Shown piece after piece: positions 22,801-32,186 of a stretch of DNA of 64,000 nt. The notes beneath the pieces were generated by a model. The model did no database searches. It was not told the DNA's origin and saw only the letters and a list, made by a program, of their open reading frames with translations. Position numbers and translations under genes: made by a program. How positions within the stretch are numbered: position 1 is the first letter of the stretch; each line of letters opens with the position of its first letter. The stretch is from Mesorhabditis belari (Eukaryota > Nematoda > Chromadorea > Rhabditida > Rhabditidae), in the NCBI GenBank assembly GCA_958450365.1, contig CAUEEP010000729.1:1452501-1516500 (forward strand). Reading direction: 5' to 3'.

Positions 22801-25800
22801 ATAAACCACTTCTTAACGATAATGAACGAATTTTAATGTTAATAAACGACTTCTTAATGATAATAAACGACTTTTAATGATAATGAACGAATTTTAATGT
22901 TAATAAACGACTTTTGATGCTAATGAATGACTTTTAATGATAATAAACGAACTTTAACAATTATAAACGACTTCTTAATGATTATAAACGACTTTTAATG
23001 TTAATAAACGACTTCTTAATGTTAATAAACGACTTCTTAATAATAATAAACGACTTTTAATGTTAATAAACGAATTTTAATAATAATAAACCACTTCTTA
23101 ATGCTAATAAGCGACTTTCAATGATAATAAACGAATTTTAACGATTATAAACGACTTTTAACAAAAGCTTTTTCTTGCTAGACTTGAGAAAATCTATTGT
23201 TGAAGAGAGTTTGAATACGTCCAATTATCCGTTCACTTATCTAAATCAAATATTACTCAAACTTAAATTCGGATGTGCTCTGGATAAATTCGGATCTACC
23301 TTATCCACTTAACTCCATCAAAACTTTCAGCACACTGCCGAGAAAGCCGCTGAGCGTTTCGAGGCGCAGGCTGTCGAACTCGCCAACAAAGTCGATGATC
23401 TAAACAAGGTGAGTGAAATTGTTTCCAATCTAGATATCTAGATATCTAGATAAGTCTTATCTTATCTTATCTAGACCTAGATATCTAAATAGGCTACCAT
23501 TCTTTAAATAATAAATCGGTATTTGTCTATGTAGGTAGTGAATTTAAGCTATCCGATAGAATAATTCGTTAAAGTAATCTAACGTTTAGCACGTCAACGA
23601 CTTGGCTCAACAACGCCAGCGTCTGCAGGCTGAAAACAACGATTTGTTGAAGGAGATTCACGATCAGAAAGTCACCATCGACAACTTGCAACACGTGAAA
23701 TACACACTTGCTCAACAGCTTGAAGAGGCTCGCCGCCGTCTAGAGGACGCTGAAAGGGTCAGTTTTCAAAGGATAGGCTTTAAAAAGGTTTAACAAGGTT
23801 TAAAAGAGCTTTAAAGGGCTTTAAAAGTGTTTAAAAAGGTTTAGCAAGGTTTAAAAGAGCTTTAAAGGGCTTTAAAAAGGTTTAACAAGGTTTAAAAAAG
23901 GTTTAACAAGGTTTAAAAAAGGTTTAACAAGGTTTTAAAAAGGTTTAACAAGGTTTAAAAGAGCTTTAAAGGGCTTTAAAAAGGTTTAACAAGGTTTAAA
24001 AGAGCTTTAAAAGGGTTTAGCAAGGTTTAAAAGGGCTTTAAAAAGGTTTAGCAAGGTTTAAAAAAGTTTAACAAGGTTTAACAAGGTTTTAAAAAGGTTT
24101 AGCAAGGTTTTAAAAAGGTTTAAGAAGGTTTAAAAGAGCTTAAAAGAGCTTTAAAGGGCTTTAAAGGGCTTTAAAGGGCTTTAAAAGTGTTGAAAAGGTT
24201 TAAAAAGGTTTAGCAAGGTTTAACAAGGTTTAGCAAGGTTTAAAAAGGTTTAGCAAGGTTTAAAAAGACTTTAAAGAGCCTTAAAAATGTTTTAAAAGCC
24301 TCAGAAGGGCTTTAAAAGGCTTTAAAAACTTTAAAAACTTTTCCATTAGTAAAAACATTCGCTAGATTCTTAAAATAACGGTTTTTCAGATTTTTTAAGA
24401 ACGTAAGATTTGTCTAGCTGATCTTGAGCGATTTGAGATCTCATCCATTCTTAAACTGGTAGCATTTAACTAGGTTTAACTAGGTCTAGATCTAGATACG
24501 ATTAGAGGCATCACGAGGCATCTAGATACGATTAGATCTAGACCTAGTTACCTAGGTTAGATTAGATCTAGACCTAGTTACCTAGGTTAGGTTAGATCTA
24601 GACGTTACCTAGGTTAGATTAGATCTAGACCTAGTTACCTAGGTTAGATTAGATCTAGACCTAGTTACCTAGGTTAGATTAGATCTAGACCTAGTTACCT
24701 AGGTTAGATTAGATCTAGACCTAGTTAAACCTATGCTACCAGTTCAAGAATGGGTCTAGATCTAGGTCTAGACTCTACTAGAACTAGGCTTTACTTAATT
24801 CTTGATCTAGTTATCGAAAAGATTTCATATCTATCATATTCTAGGAACGCGCTCAACTCCACTCGCAACTCCACCAAGTTCAACTCGAGCTCGACTCAGT
24901 GCGCAACGCTCTTGATGAGGAATCGCAAGCCAGGTTCAGAGCATTCAAAAGCAAAGTTCAGAAAGTTCAAAAGCGACGTTCAGAAATACGAAAACAGCTT
25001 AAAATCAAAAATATTCAATAGAACATTCCAGAGCTGACGCCGAGCACAAACTTTCTCTTGCTAACACTGAGATCACTCAATGGAAATCGAAGTTCGACGC
25101 TGAGGTGAGGAAAAACGTTGAAAGTAGTTGCTTAAAGTTGCTTCAAAGTACAGAGTTGTTTATAGTAGCTGTAGGTTTAAATGAATTTTGAAAAGCTTTG
25201 CTTGAAAGCTTGAAAAGCAAGCTTTGCTAGCTTAGGACAACTGTATTGAGGGCTGGATTATCGGACATTTGATATTGCCTTTTTGCCATTGGCAATTCAA
25301 CTTTGAGCTCAAATTTCTTGATGTTGGGCTGAGCGATTAAAATGTTTTTGGGATTATTAGATGCGCCAAGTCTTTTTCTATCGATTGGTATAAAAACCAT
25401 TCAAATTGGACAACGCAACACCAAGAAATTTGAGTTTAAAGTTGGATTGCCAATGGCAAAAGGGCGGGGCGCGTCCCCTTTGCCATTGGCAAACTTTGAG
25501 CTCTAATTTCTTGGTGTTGGAACGTCCAATTTAAATCGTTTTTATACCAATCGATAGAAAAAGACTTGGCGCATCTAATAATACTAAGAATATTTAAATT
25601 GGACAGCTCAACGCAAAGATATTTGAGCTTAAAGTTAGATTGCCAATGGCAAAGTTAGATTACCAATGGCAAAGTTGAATTGCCAATGGCAATGTTGAAT
25701 TGCCAATAGCAAATGCATTAGATTGCCAATAACCAATATCAAATGTCCCAAAATCCTTTTGATCTTCCGTAAAAGTTGTCCAACTACAGTAATCCTTGTG

Positions 25801-28800
25801 AACTAGACTAAACTCCAAGTTTCCAGGTCCAACTCCATCACGAGGATGTCGAAGAACTCCGGAAGAAGATGCTCCAGAAGCAAGCTGAGTACGAAGAACA
25901 AATTGAGATCATGTTGCAAAAGATCTCTCAACTCGAGAAAGCGAAGAGCCGCTTGCAGAGTGAGGTCGAGGTGCTCATTGTGGACTTGGAAAAAGCCCAC
26001 AACACGATCGCTATCTTGGAGCGCGCCAAGGAGGCACTCGAGCGCCAATTGGCTGAGGCCAAGGTGCGCATTGACGAGTTGACTGAAGAGGTTGAAGTGA
26101 TCGCGCGCGAGTTGCGTGCCGCGAATGCCGAGTTGCAGAAGATGAAGCACTTGTATGAGAAGGCTGTCGAACAGAAGGAGGCGCTGGCTCGCGAGAACAA
26201 GAAATTGCACGATGACTTGGTTGAAGCAAAGGAGGCATTGGCTGACGCAAACAGGAAGTTGCACGAGTTGGATCTGGAGAACGCGCGCTTGGCCGGTGAA
26301 ATCCGTGAGCTTCAAGTGGCGTTGAAAGAGGCTGATGCTCAACGACGCGATGCCGAGAATCGAGCTCAGCGCGCTTTGGCTGAGCTGCAGGCTCTCCGCG
26401 TTGAATTTGAGCGCCGAATGCAAGAGAAGGAGGAGGAGATTGAGGCCTTGCGCAAGAATATGCAATTCGAGATCGACCGATTGGCTGCCGCGTTGGCTGA
26501 TGCTGAGGCAAGGATGAAGGTGAGTGGATTGCTGAGATTAGAGCATTGATTCGTGGTGATGATCGACTTGAGTGGACAGTCGTGTAGTCGTTAAACAGTC
26601 GCGTAGTCGTTTTAGTTAAATTTTAGTACATAAACTAAACATCTAGAATCTAGATCTGAAAATCCGTCTGATCTAGAAATCTGTCTAATCTAGATATCCG
26701 TTTGATCTAGATCTCAGTCTGATCTAGATCTTAGTCTGATCTAGATCCGTTTGATCCAGACTGATTCTAGATCGGACGTCCGATTCGGATCCGGACGTCC
26801 GTTCTAGAGCGAAGTGAGGTCAAACGTTCGATCTAGATCAAGCCATCCGATCTAGATCAAGCCATCCGATCTAGATCAAGCCGTCTGATCTAGATCAAGC
26901 CGTTCGATCAAGCCGTCCGATCAAGTCGATCACTCTAAATCTAAGTCTGAATCGGACGTCTGATTTAGAGTGATAGGCTTGATTCCAGACCAAAGATTTG
27001 ACCACACTTCACTCTAGATCGGACGTCCAATCCGGATCCGGACGTCCTAGAACCAGTCTAGAATCAGATGGATCTGTCTGATCTAGATCTCAGTCTGATC
27101 TAGACTGATTCTAGATCGGACGTCCGATTCGAATCCGATGGATCAGATGGATTTCTTGGTCCGACATAGATATCTTCATATACTGTTCCTTTTCATATAC
27201 TTTTCCAAATCAAAAACTATACCCAACTTTTCCAGGCCGAGATCTCTCGCCTCAAGAAGAAATACCAAGCCGAGATCGCCGAACTTGAGATGACCATCGA
27301 CAACCTCAATCGGTGAGTTTTAAACTTGATTGAGTAGCTAACTAAAGTGGTCTTCATCACCAAATCCGTTTCAGCGCCAACATCGAGGCCCAGAAGACCA
27401 TCAAGAAGCAATCCGAACAACTCAAAGTCCTTCAGGCCAACTTGGAAGACACCCAGCGTCAACTCCAGCAAACTTTGGATCAATTCGCTTTGGCTCAGCG
27501 CAAGATCTCAGCGCTGTCAGCGGAATTGGAAGAGTGCAAATCGGCATTGGACAACGCGATTCGCGCTCGAAAACAAGCCGAGTTGGACTTGGAAGAAGCC
27601 TCGGTTCGAATCCAAGACTTGATCTCGATCAACAACAATCTCACCTCGATCAAGAACAAATTAGAAACCGAATTGAGCACCGCGCAGCAAGATCTCGATG
27701 AGGTGACAAAGGAGTTGCACGCGGCTGACGAGCGAGCGAATCGCGCTTTAGCTGACGCAGCAAGAGCTGTCGAACAATTGCACGAGGAGCAAGAGCACTC
27801 GATGAAGATCGACGCGTTGAGGAAGAGCTTGGAAGAGCAAGTGAAGCAATTGCAAGTACAAATCCAAGAAGCTGAAGCAGCAGCGCTTTTGGGCGGAAAG
27901 AGAGTGATCGCCAAGTTGGAGACGCGAATCCGCGACTTGGAGACCGCTTTGGATGAGGAGAGCCGCCGCCACAAGGAAACGATCAACGCTCTTAGGAAGA
28001 AGGATCGCCGCATCAAGGAGGTTCAACAACAGGTAAGAGTTGAGAATTGAATCGAAATGGGTGCTGTAATGGGTACTGTAATGTAGCTGTAATGGGTACT
28101 GTAATGTAATGTAAAGGGGCGGGGCGCGTATAAAAGATCTCTCGCCGCCTCTTTTGCCATTGGCAAACTTTGAGCTCAAATTTCTTGGTGTTGATTTGTC
28201 CAATTTAAACAATTTTCATACCAATCGATAGAGAAAGACTTGACGCATCTAATGATCCCAAAAACATTTCAATTGCACAGCCCAACATTAAGAAATTTGA
28301 GCTCAAAGTTTGATTGCCAATGGCAAAGGCCCCTTTGCGGCGGGGCACTCCTGAAATCCAGAAAATGAGTTCTAGGCTTGCGTAAAAGTGAAAAATTAGT
28401 AAGACGTACAATAAGCTAGCTAATTTCTACGTCTACTTTACAAGAATTCTATTTTAATACCATTTCCAGGTGGATGAGGAGCACAAGAACTTCGTGATGG
28501 CTCAAGACACTGCCGATCGTCTTCTCGAGAAGTTCTTTCTTTTAAAATTATAAAAATTAATAAACAAAACATCGATAAAACACAAAGAAACTAGAAAAAA
28601 AATGAAAAGAAATGAAATGAAAAGAGAAATATTTGTTTCCAGATTGAACATCCAGAAGAGACAACTCTCCGAGGCTGTAAGTATTAGACAACTTTGAAAG
28701 TACTGTAGATAATAGATAAATTGTCTACAGTACTTATTAAGTACTGTAGATAATACATATAATTATCGAAAAAACCGATAAATACATCTAATTCTGGGTA

Positions 28801-29420
28801 ATTTTTCAGGAAGGAGTGACAATGGCGAACCTCCAGCGAGTCCGAAGATACCAACGGGAACTCGAGGATGCCGAGGGACGTGCCGATCAGGTTAGAGAAG
28901 AGGAAAAGATATCAAATAGCAGATATCGATATCAGATATAGAAATTGGCTTTAAGGATAACGTTGATTTCTAGGCCGAGGGCTCGTTGAACCTGATCCGC
29001 GCTAAACATCGTGGCACTGTTGCTGGTGGAAAGTCGGGAAGCAGGGTAGGCTGAAGAATCGAGTTTCTAATCGTGCAAATTACCGTAATCTTGTCTTTTT
29101 AAGGCCTATCGAAAGAGATAAAAAGTGGAATTGGATAAAATAGACAAGATTACGGTAGTTTGAAGAAAGAGGACACGTTTTAGAAAACGAAAACGTAAGG
29201 GATGCAGAGTTTAGAGGAGTACTGTACTTTGTAGGAGTCTAAATTAGATAAAAATTCAGGAAAAACTACCGTAATCTTTCGGCAAAAGGCTCTAGAAAAA
29301 GCTAAAAACTGTTTTCAAGTGTCTAATTTAAAAAAAACCTAGATTTACAGTGATTTTTCGACATTTCTCGACATTTTCAACGTCATTTTTCAGATTTTCG
29401 TCGCAGAAGAGGACTACTAG
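13804..29420 (+). CDS. unc-15: paramyosin, 19 coding exons
   Basis: Structural protein of the thick-filament core in invertebrate muscle, a parallel dimeric coiled coil on which myosin assembles. Exons: 13804-13857, 14587-14664, 17399-17455, 19713-19799, 20080-20157, 20286-20374, 22681-22759, 23331-23408, 23590-23757, 24845-24933, 25032-25104, 25827-26519, 27236-27312, 27375-28032, 28470-28531, 28643-28676, 28810-28890, 28974-29045, 29394-29420. All joins keep frame and use GT-AG; the sum is 877 codons plus stop, close to the ~880 aa of C. elegans UNC-15. The N-terminus ([14 protein letters not shown]) is a Ser-rich non-helical head. FGAPFGS and [10 protein letters not shown] precede an uninterrupted heptad rod from residue ~40 to ~850. 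Exons 12 (residues 311-541) and 14 (567-786) hold half of the rod. The C-terminus (IFVAEEDY) is a short tailpiece. Weak donors follow exon 9 (GTCAGT) and exon 15 (GTTCTT). Identification is by recall of the family and is very secure. Confidence 0.97.
14085..14475. repeat. family K foldback repeat, two tandem copies (intron 1)
   Basis: Two ~185-bp imperfect palindromes in tandem. Each opens with TTGCCATTGGCAA / TTTGAGCTCAAATTTCTTG-like sequence and closes with its complement (AAGAAATTTGAGCTTAAAG). The same unit recurs in paramyosin introns 11 and 14. Confidence 0.8.
14876..15013. repeat. AAAACTGGTTT minisatellite (intron 2)
   Basis: About eleven copies of an 11-bp unit AAAACTGGTTT with shortened variants, within paramyosin intron 2 (14665-17398). 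Confidence 0.85.
15541..15735. repeat. ACATCTAGAAAAGC minisatellite (intron 2)
   Basis: Alternating ACATCTAGA and AAAGCATCTAGA units, 9-14 bp long, ~15 copies. It creates a Ser/Arg-rich open frame (15437-15670) that is a repeat artefact. Confidence 0.85.
15736..16490. other. intron 2 unique DNA
   Basis: Mostly unique intron sequence: short GAAGAGATCGAATCCAA repeat at 15937-15975, a C-homopolymer at 16190-16201, CTGGGTCTCTAA direct repeats at 16047-16075. No exon seen. Confidence 0.4.
16497..16665. repeat. 33-bp minisatellite (intron 2)
   Basis: Five copies of a 33-bp unit containing GAGCTAGTCGACATCTCTCT followed by AGTGTTCTAG. Being a multiple of three, it gives an open minus-strand frame of 61 codons that is repeat-derived. 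Confidence 0.85.
16768..16912. pseudogene. two degenerate tRNA-like sequences
   Basis: A minus-strand unit (16768-16838; A box TCACTCAATGGCGCAGTG, B box GGGTTCGACTCCC) is followed immediately by a plus-strand unit (16835-16910; B box AGGTTCGACTCC). Neither forms a proper acceptor stem. They lie in paramyosin intron 2. Confidence 0.5.
17523..17875. repeat. ~175-bp tandem duplication (intron 3)
   Basis: 17523-17694 and 17695-17870 are two copies of one block: CCTTGTAAAGGCATAC, then TATACTAAAGG subrepeats, then CTCATTTTCCATAGCGACAC and GGGGCGCTAGAT. They differ in the number of ACTAAAG subrepeats. Each copy begins with the dispersed motif described in Part 2. Confidence 0.85.
17876..19030. other. 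intron 3 unique DNA
   Basis: A+T-rich intron sequence with short runs (TCTCGTGAAA at 18200-18230; ATCATAGAAA at 18262-18335). A less A+T-rich block at 18400-18545 may be an old retroelement fragment, not identified. (TTTC)n at 18973-18995. Confidence 0.4.
19036..19112 (+). pseudogene. degenerate tRNA-like sequence (intron 3)
   Basis: A-box-like TCTCAATGGTAAAGC and B-box GGGTTCAATTCC in the right spacing, but no acceptor or anticodon stem. Confidence 0.45.
19386..19560. repeat. CTTTCATTGG / CTTTCATTAG minisatellite (intron 3)
   Basis: About 17 copies of a 10-bp unit CTTTCATTRG, with a few 6-bp contractions. Confidence 0.85.
19879..19986. repeat. TAGACTAGCTTG minisatellite (intron 4)
   Basis: Nine to ten copies of the 12-bp unit TAGACTAGCTTG between paramyosin exons 4 and 5. 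Confidence 0.85.
20424..20556. mobile_element. family L MITE (intron 6)
   Basis: ~130 bp bounded by CTACCGTAGTCTTGTCT and the inverted AAGACAAGATTACGGTAG. The same ends occur at 29084-29158 and 42121-42672. Confidence 0.65.
20843..20916 (-). pseudogene. degenerate tRNA-like sequence (intron 6)
   Basis: Minus-strand A box TAGCCGAGTGGTAGAGTG and B box AGGTTCGATCCC. The anticodon-like hairpin would read CTA, but the acceptor ends do not pair, so I treat it as a decayed tRNA rather than an amber-decoding tRNA. Confidence 0.5.
21027..21100 (+). pseudogene. degenerate tRNA-like sequence (intron 6)
   Basis: A box TGACTCATTGGTAAAGCG, B box GGGTTCGGATCCC and an intact 4-bp T-stem. The anticodon loop TTGGTAA would read GGT (Thr), but anticodon and acceptor stems carry mismatches. 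Confidence 0.5.
21276..21420. repeat. 21-bp minisatellite (intron 6)
   Basis: About seven copies of a 21-bp unit made of CAATCGATTGATCTGATCA plus two bases. The unit is palindromic (ATCGAT, TGATCA) and keeps a minus-strand frame open. Confidence 0.85.
21700..21835. repeat. TTTTTAGCTTTT tract (intron 6)
   Basis: Irregular TTTAGCTTTTGGGCTTT repeats, 8-12 bp period. Confidence 0.65.
22087..22145 (+). pseudogene. tRNA 3'-half remnant (intron 6)
   Basis: Good T-arm and B box (GAGGGTTCGAACCCCGC) with little upstream tRNA structure. Confidence 0.45.
22322..22565. repeat. AGTTCCTTTAG minisatellite (intron 6)
   Basis: About 21 copies of the 11-bp unit AGTTCCTTTAG/T between a CCCTGGCC-rich block (22248-22275) and paramyosin exon 7. 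Confidence 0.85.
22775..23165. repeat. 20-bp minisatellite (intron 7)
   Basis: About 19 copies of a ~20-bp unit around AATAAACGACTTTTAATGAT with variants (CTTCTTAATG, GAATTTTAATG). It fills most of intron 7. Confidence 0.85.
23780..24340. repeat. AAGGTTTAACAAGGTTTAAA minisatellite (intron 9)
   Basis: ~550 bp of intermixed AAAAGGTTTAACAAGG and AGAGCTTTAAAGGGC units, irregular 16-40-bp periodicity, starting directly after the exon 9 donor. Confidence 0.85.
24468..24735. repeat. 30-bp minisatellite (intron 9)
   Basis: Six to seven copies of a ~30-bp unit, GTTACCTAGGTTAGATTAG followed by ATCTAGACCTA, ending ~110 bp before exon 10. Confidence 0.85.
25285..25665. repeat. family K foldback repeat, two copies (intron 11)
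   Basis: Two ~185-bp palindromic units back to back (25285-25460, 25475-25660), like those in introns 1 and 14, joined by a GGGGCGCGTCCCC palindrome. Followed by short ATTGCCAATGGCAAAG repeats to ~25725. Confidence 0.8.
26638..27135. repeat. GATCTAGATC-type repeats (intron 12)
   Basis: ~500 bp of interleaved GATCTAGATCAAGCC(A/G)TCC and TCTAGATCGGACGTCCGATT units. The DNA is rich in short palindromes and fills intron 12. Confidence 0.8.
28145..28340. repeat. family K foldback repeat (intron 14)
   Basis: One ~185-bp copy bounded by TTTGCCATTGGCAAAC and GATTGCCAATGGCAAAG, flanked by GGGGCGGGGC-like G+C clusters as in intron 11. Confidence 0.8.
29084..29158. mobile_element. family L mini-element (intron 18)
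   Basis: 75-bp hairpin-forming unit from TACCGTAATCTTGTCTTTTT to GACAAGATTACGGTA. Confidence 0.6.
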
Positions 29421-29870
29421 AAGCCTTGGAACGGAGAAGAAAGATGGGAAATCATTTTTTGCAAATGTTTTTCTCAGATTTTCTTTTTTTCTAGGGTTTC
29501 ATGTGATTTCATTGCCTTAATTTATCCTCTTTTGTGTACAGTTTTTTCCAATCGACCATCACAGAGATTAACTGTTATTTGAATGTCATTTGAATGTCAT
29601 TTTGAATGGTATGCAAATTTTGTCTCTCTCTCTCCGTCATCTTTGTCAAATCTCTCTCCGTCACTAGCCTCGTCTAGTTCGTAACGGTGGCCACCGTTTG
29701 ATTTTTTTTTTTCTTTTAAAATACCCCAAGCGATCGTCTAGTCTCCGAATTTTTATATATTGTAAAAAGTTTATTGTAGTTTTGTTGCTTTGTAGCTCAA
29801 ATTTTAGGAAAAGAATGAGAAAAAAGCGATTTTATGAAGGTAGATTGGGGAAAAAGCCAAATAAAGCTAA
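29421..29870 (+). other. probable paramyosin 3' UTR
   Basis: A+T-rich sequence after the stop. The first AATAAA on this strand is at 29860-29865. No closer canonical signal was seen, so the true 3' end is uncertain. Confidence 0.35.
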
Positions 29871-30078
29871 ACTTTATAAAGCTAAACGTTTTAAAAAGCC
29901 AAACTAAAGCTAAACTAAAGCTAGCTAGCTAGCTAAAGCTAAACTAAAGCCAAACTAAAGCTAAACTAAAGCTAGCTAGCTAGCTAAATCCAAACTAAAG
30001 CTAAACTAAAGCTAGCTAGCTAGCTAAAGCCAAACTAAAGCTAAACTAAAGCTAGCTAGCTAGCTAAAACTAAACTAC
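29865..30078. repeat. AAAGCTAGCTAGCTAGCTAA repeats
   Basis: Four blocks, each AAACTAAAGC plus AGCTAGCTAGCTA, with a ~50-bp higher-order period. Confidence 0.8.
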
Positions 30079-30570
30079 AATAGCTAGCTTTCCTAAAAAC
30101 TACGATAACCTTTTTACAATTTAAAGTTTTCTTTTTCTTTCATATCCGTGTCTTTTTCGACTTGTTTTCTTTGCTGTTTGCTTTGCTGGATTACCGTAAT
30201 CCTCTCTCTCTCTGTGCCTTGTAAAAGATTTCTAAAAGTCGCTCAGTAAACTCTTCTCCCTTTTCCTTTCTACCGTAAACTCTTCTCCCTTTTCCCTTTC
30301 CCATTCTCAAACTCGACAACTCCCCTTTTTTTTCGATGACAGCCTTCTTTTAGGCGTCTCCATTTTTGTATCCCTTTTTTTTTGGACTTGGTGTTGACGA
30401 GTAAAAAATTCTAAAAACTTTCGCAAAACACAATGACAGAAATTGCAGAAATATTGCTTGGAAATCTTTAGAAATGATTCTTAAGAACAGAAAGCCACCG
30501 AAACAGAAAGATTCACACTTGAAATTGAAGAAACAAACAGCTTTTGTCTATCTGAACACATTCACGACGA
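30079..30570. other. intergenic spacer
   Basis: Pyrimidine-rich DNA with a duplicated CTCTTCTCCCTTTTCC block (30252-30300). It may contain promoter elements for the next transcription unit; none recognised. Confidence 0.35.
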
Positions 30571-30574
30571 TACA

Positions 30575-31150
30575 CTCCAACTTAGATCCAGACCCAGATC
30601 CAGATCCAGATCCAGATCCAGATCCAGATCCAACTTAGATCCAGACCCAGATCCAACTTAGATCCAGATCCAGATCCAACTTAGATCCAGATCCAAATCC
30701 AGATCCAGATCCAGATCCAACTTAGGTCCAGATCCAGATCGAGATCCAACTTAGATCCAGATCCAGATCCAGATCCAGACCCAGATCCAGATCCAGATCC
30801 AGATCCAGATCCAACTTAGATCCAGATCCAGATCCAGATCCAGACCCAGATCCAGATCCAGATCCAGATCCAGATCCAGATCCAGATCCAACTTAGATCC
30901 AGATCCAGATCCAGATCCAGATCCAGATCCAACTTAGATCCAGATCCAGATCGAGATCCAACTTAGATCCAGATCCAGATCCAGATCCAGACCCAGATCC
31001 AGATCCAGATCCAGATCCAGATCCAACTTAGATCCAGATCCAGATCCAGATCCAGATCCAACTTAGATCCAGATCCAGATCCAGATCCAGATCCAGATCC
31101 AGATCCAGATCCAGATCCAGATCCAGATCCAACTTAGATCCAGATCCAAT
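30575..31150. repeat. CCAGAT hexamer satellite with CCAACTTAGAT punctuation
   Basis: ~575 bp of CCAGAT/CCAGAC hexamers broken at intervals by CCAACTTAGAT, giving a higher-order pattern of irregular length. It ends at the acceptor of the exon-like segment at 31155. Confidence 0.85.
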
Positions 31151-31154
31151 TTAG

Positions 31155-31295
31155 GTAGAGATCCTTGACGCTGTCCGACAACTCACTCAAACGATCCCCT
31201 TCTTGTTGCAAATGCAAACCGGAGCGATTCGCACGAATCTCTCACCGGCTCCGTCCATTGTACTACAAGGCCCGCGAGAGCAAAGCATTGAAGAG
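31155..31295 (+). CDS. possible internal exon, unidentified gene
   Basis: A 141-bp open segment (47 codons, phase 0 at both ends) bounded by an acceptor-like CCAATTTAG and a donor-like GAAGAG|GTGAAA. Base composition is richer in G+C and codon use looks like the neighbouring exons. The translation starts VEILDAVRQLTQTIPFLLQM and continues with TGAIRTNLSPAPS and QGPREQSIEE: an amphipathic helix followed by a Pro/Ser-rich stretch. I do not recognise a family. No partner exons were found in 30.1-32.2 kb. It could belong to an independent small gene, an alternative 5' exon of the downstream GST, or be a chance open frame. Confidence 0.35.
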
Positions 31296-31328
31296 GTGAA
31301 AAGCTTATCTATTTATCTATCTACACTA

Positions 31329-31549
31329 CTGGACAATGAAATATCATCATTGAAAAACGATCGTGACTTCCGCGCGTCTGTAACTCCCCTGTCTTTACCG
31401 TATTTCTAAATATTAATATTACCATTGTGTAGCCCTTGAAAAGAGCTTTCAGAAAATGTATAACACTAATAGTTTAAACTCAAAGACAAGGGAGTTACAG
31501 ACGCGCGAAAGTGACAATCGTTTTTCAAATATCATATTTCATTGTCCAG
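31329..31549. mobile_element. TA-flanked MITE, family M
   Basis: 221 bp between TA dinucleotides with ~70-bp inverted ends (CTGGACAATGAAATATCATC, then ACTTCCGCGCGTCTGTAACT). Small loop, no coding capacity. Tc1/mariner-type target. Confidence 0.8.
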
Positions 31550-31659
31550 TACTGTACGTCTCACCGGTGGGCCGTACTAATGGGAAAGATTTTTGGTGTT
31601 AGCTGTTAGCTGTTAGTTAGGTGTCAGCGCAAGTTTTTAAAGACTTTCAAGATGGAAAA

Positions 31660-31795
31660 TAGCACCTTTTAGAAAACGTGTTGTCGGAAGTTTGTCCGAT
31701 CGTCTGTCTGACGTCTGAATTGTCTGACGAAAAAGTTGTCAATGCAAATTTGTCTGACAAATTCTCTGTCAACAAGGAGCACACTCTAATGTGTA
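31660..31795. mobile_element. family J element fragment
   Basis: Second copy of the TTGTCTGACAAA-rich unit found at 5446-5575, ending at the same CAACAAGGAGCACACTCTAA. Confidence 0.6.
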
Positions 31796-31954
31796 TAGTC
31801 TGATGACAAAGAGTCCTTGTTGTTTCTAAGCAACAAATATTGAAAGAAAGAGAAATGGTCATTTCGAGAAAAGCAGAAACTAGAGACCAGAAATAGAATA
31901 TTCAAAAACAGGGAAAAGGATTTGTTTGGATCATAACGATCGACGATACACTTC

Positions 31955-32135
31955 AGCTTTGACTCAGCTTTGTCTCAGCTTTGACTCAGCTTTGTCTCAG
32001 CTTTGACTCAACTTTGATACAGCTTTGACTCAGCTTTGTCTCAGCTTTGTCTCAGCTTTGTCTCAGCTTTGAATCAGCTTTGTCTCAGTTTGTCTCAGCT
32101 TTGATACAGCTTTGTCTCAGCTTTGACTTAGCTTA
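31955..32135. repeat. CAGCTTTGTCT minisatellite
   Basis: About 16 copies of an 11-bp unit CAGCTTTGTCT/CAGCTTTGACT, ending ~50 bp before the GST start codon. It begins after CGACGATACACTTC, nearly the same 14 bases (CGACGATACACTCC) that precede the 30575 satellite. Confidence 0.85.
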
Positions 32136-32186
32136 ACAACTGAATAGTTTGAATCGATTTCTTTCAATTTTTACTCACCAAAAGTC

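Noticed and set aside
25803..26465. 220-codon minus-strand frame opposite paramyosin exon 12, and similar antisense frames over exon 14
   Set aside because: Shadows of the conserved coiled-coil exon; the plus-strand frame is unmistakably paramyosin.
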